The notes beneath the pieces were generated by a model. That model saw only the letters and a program-made list of their open reading frames with translations, ran no database searches and was not told where the DNA came from. Made by a program: the position numbers and the translations under genes. Shown in pieces: positions 6,662 to 7,129 of a DNA stretch of 7,129 nucleotides; position 1 is the stretch's first letter; each line of letters starts with the position of its first letter. Location: NCBI GenBank assembly GCA_004322375.1, contig SCUC01000195.1:1-7129 (forward strand), in the 5' to 3' direction. The stretch comes from Bacteroidota bacterium (GTDB lineage: Bacteria; Bacteroidota; Ignavibacteria; UBA10030; SZUA-254).

Positions 6662-7129
6662 AACTTCCTAAAAACAACTATGAAAGAGCAATTTTGATTA
6701 GTGTAAATCACTGTGGGATAGCCTAACAAAACCAGACGACGTTGTCCTGTCTGGTCCCAAACAATCAAATCATGGAATTTAAAGCCGACATCTTCTCCAA
6801 CTCTGGCTAAATCCGAGTGAAAGGAAATATAAGGTATTTTATTTTTAGTATCTCTATAATCTTTTACAACCCATGCAGAATAACCATTATGTTTTGTTAT
6901 CTCGAAATTAGCTTTTAGAACCAATTTAATTTCTGAAAGAAATTCCTTATAGGGTAAATTACCAAAATCCTTTTCGTCATCGCTATAGGGTTTCACGGTG
7001 CTATTATTATCGTATTTAATTACTGATTTTTTGTGTGTAGTAGTTCTGTCTTCTACTGATTTTCGTATAAAATTTGCATAAGGAGGAGATGTTACTGTAA
7101 CCTGTATTTTGTCTTTTCTTACATGCTCT
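6658..7129 (-). CDS. DNA amino-methyltransferase (N4-cytosine or N6-adenine), C-terminal part, cut by window edge
   Basis: This is the 3' end of a modification methyltransferase that transfers a methyl group from S-adenosylmethionine to an exocyclic amino group of a DNA base. The open frame runs without a stop to the right edge (first full codon at 7128), giving 156 visible codons. Near the start of that stretch, at 7092-7078, is TSPPYANF, the catalytic motif IV of amino-methyltransferases. It is followed by a region ending in FHDLIVWDQTGQRRLVLLGYP and a hydrophobic FIVVFRK strand, as is usual at the C-terminus of such enzymes. A GTG at 6996 could be read as a start, but it lies after motif IV and would exclude the catalytic site, so it is not the start. 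No FxGxG SAM-binding motif follows motif IV, so that motif must lie upstream, beyond the window. The stop overlaps the start of the next methyltransferase (ATGA), which implies co-translation. TSPPY favours N4-cytosine but does not exclude N6-adenine. Confidence 0.88.
   Translation of the reverse strand, partial: EHVRKDKIQVTVTSPPYANFIRKSVEDRTTTHKKSVIKYDNNSTVKPYSDDEKDFGNLPYKEFLSEIKLVLKANFEITKHNGYSAWVVKDYRDTKNKIPYISFHSDLARVGEDVGFKFHDLIVWDQTGQRRLVLLGYPTVIYTNQNCSFIVVFRKL
6664..6669 (-). promoter_or_regulatory. Ribosome binding site of the second methyltransferase
   Basis: AGGAAG on the minus strand lies two bases before the ATG at 6661, inside the last codons of the upstream methyltransferase. 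Together with the ATGA overlap it supports this start and suggests translational coupling. Confidence 0.55.

Noticed and set aside
6658..6996. A separate 112-residue small protein beginning at GTG
   Set aside because: The frame is open upstream to the window edge and contains the catalytic TSPPY before the GTG, so this is the tail of a larger methyltransferase.
7079..7091. AAGGAGGAGATG on the plus strand, resembling a perfect ribosome binding site and start
   Set aside because: It is the complement of the SPPY codons of the methyltransferase, and the plus-strand frame from that ATG stops after three codons.

Overview
The window reads as part of a Gram-negative chromosome. Every gene I can support lies on the minus strand, so transcription runs from the right edge to the left. 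The MsbA-like exporter and two family-2 glycosyltransferases point to an organism that builds lipopolysaccharide or another surface glycan. The protein style and palindromic intergenic DNA would fit the Bacteroidota/Chlorobi/Ignavibacteriota neighbourhood, but this is a weak inference. No rRNA, tRNA or other taxonomic marker is present.

Right part (about 3744-7129): an AT-rich restriction-modification type cassette. In order of transcription it holds the 3' end of one DNA amino-methyltransferase (cut by the window edge, with its TSPPY motif), a complete second amino-methyltransferase of 379 residues, and a 593-residue protein that is probably the cognate endonuclease. The three genes are joined by 4-base stop/start overlaps (ATGA, then TTGA). 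Two different methyltransferases beside one nuclease is an arrangement known from systems that recognise an asymmetric site and need one enzyme per strand. The putative nuclease carries two separate stretches resembling PD-(D/E)XK active sites, and it starts at TTG.

Left part (about 205-3713): a more GC-rich surface-glycan segment. A WaaE/KdtX-like glycosyltransferase is followed, with a 4-base overlap, by a second GT-A glycosyltransferase related to chondroitin-polymerase/galactosyltransferase-type enzymes. Six bases later comes a full-length MsbA-type ABC exporter. The likely logic is that the transferases decorate a lipid-linked core or oligosaccharide and the exporter flips the lipid across the inner membrane.

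The two parts meet in a 30-base spacer after three consecutive in-frame stop codons, and base composition changes there. This suggests the restriction cassette arrived separately and was placed upstream of the glycan genes. The left end (1-204) has no gene I can support. It holds three tandem short palindromes, one of which is followed by five T residues in the direction of transcription and could end the glycan operon.
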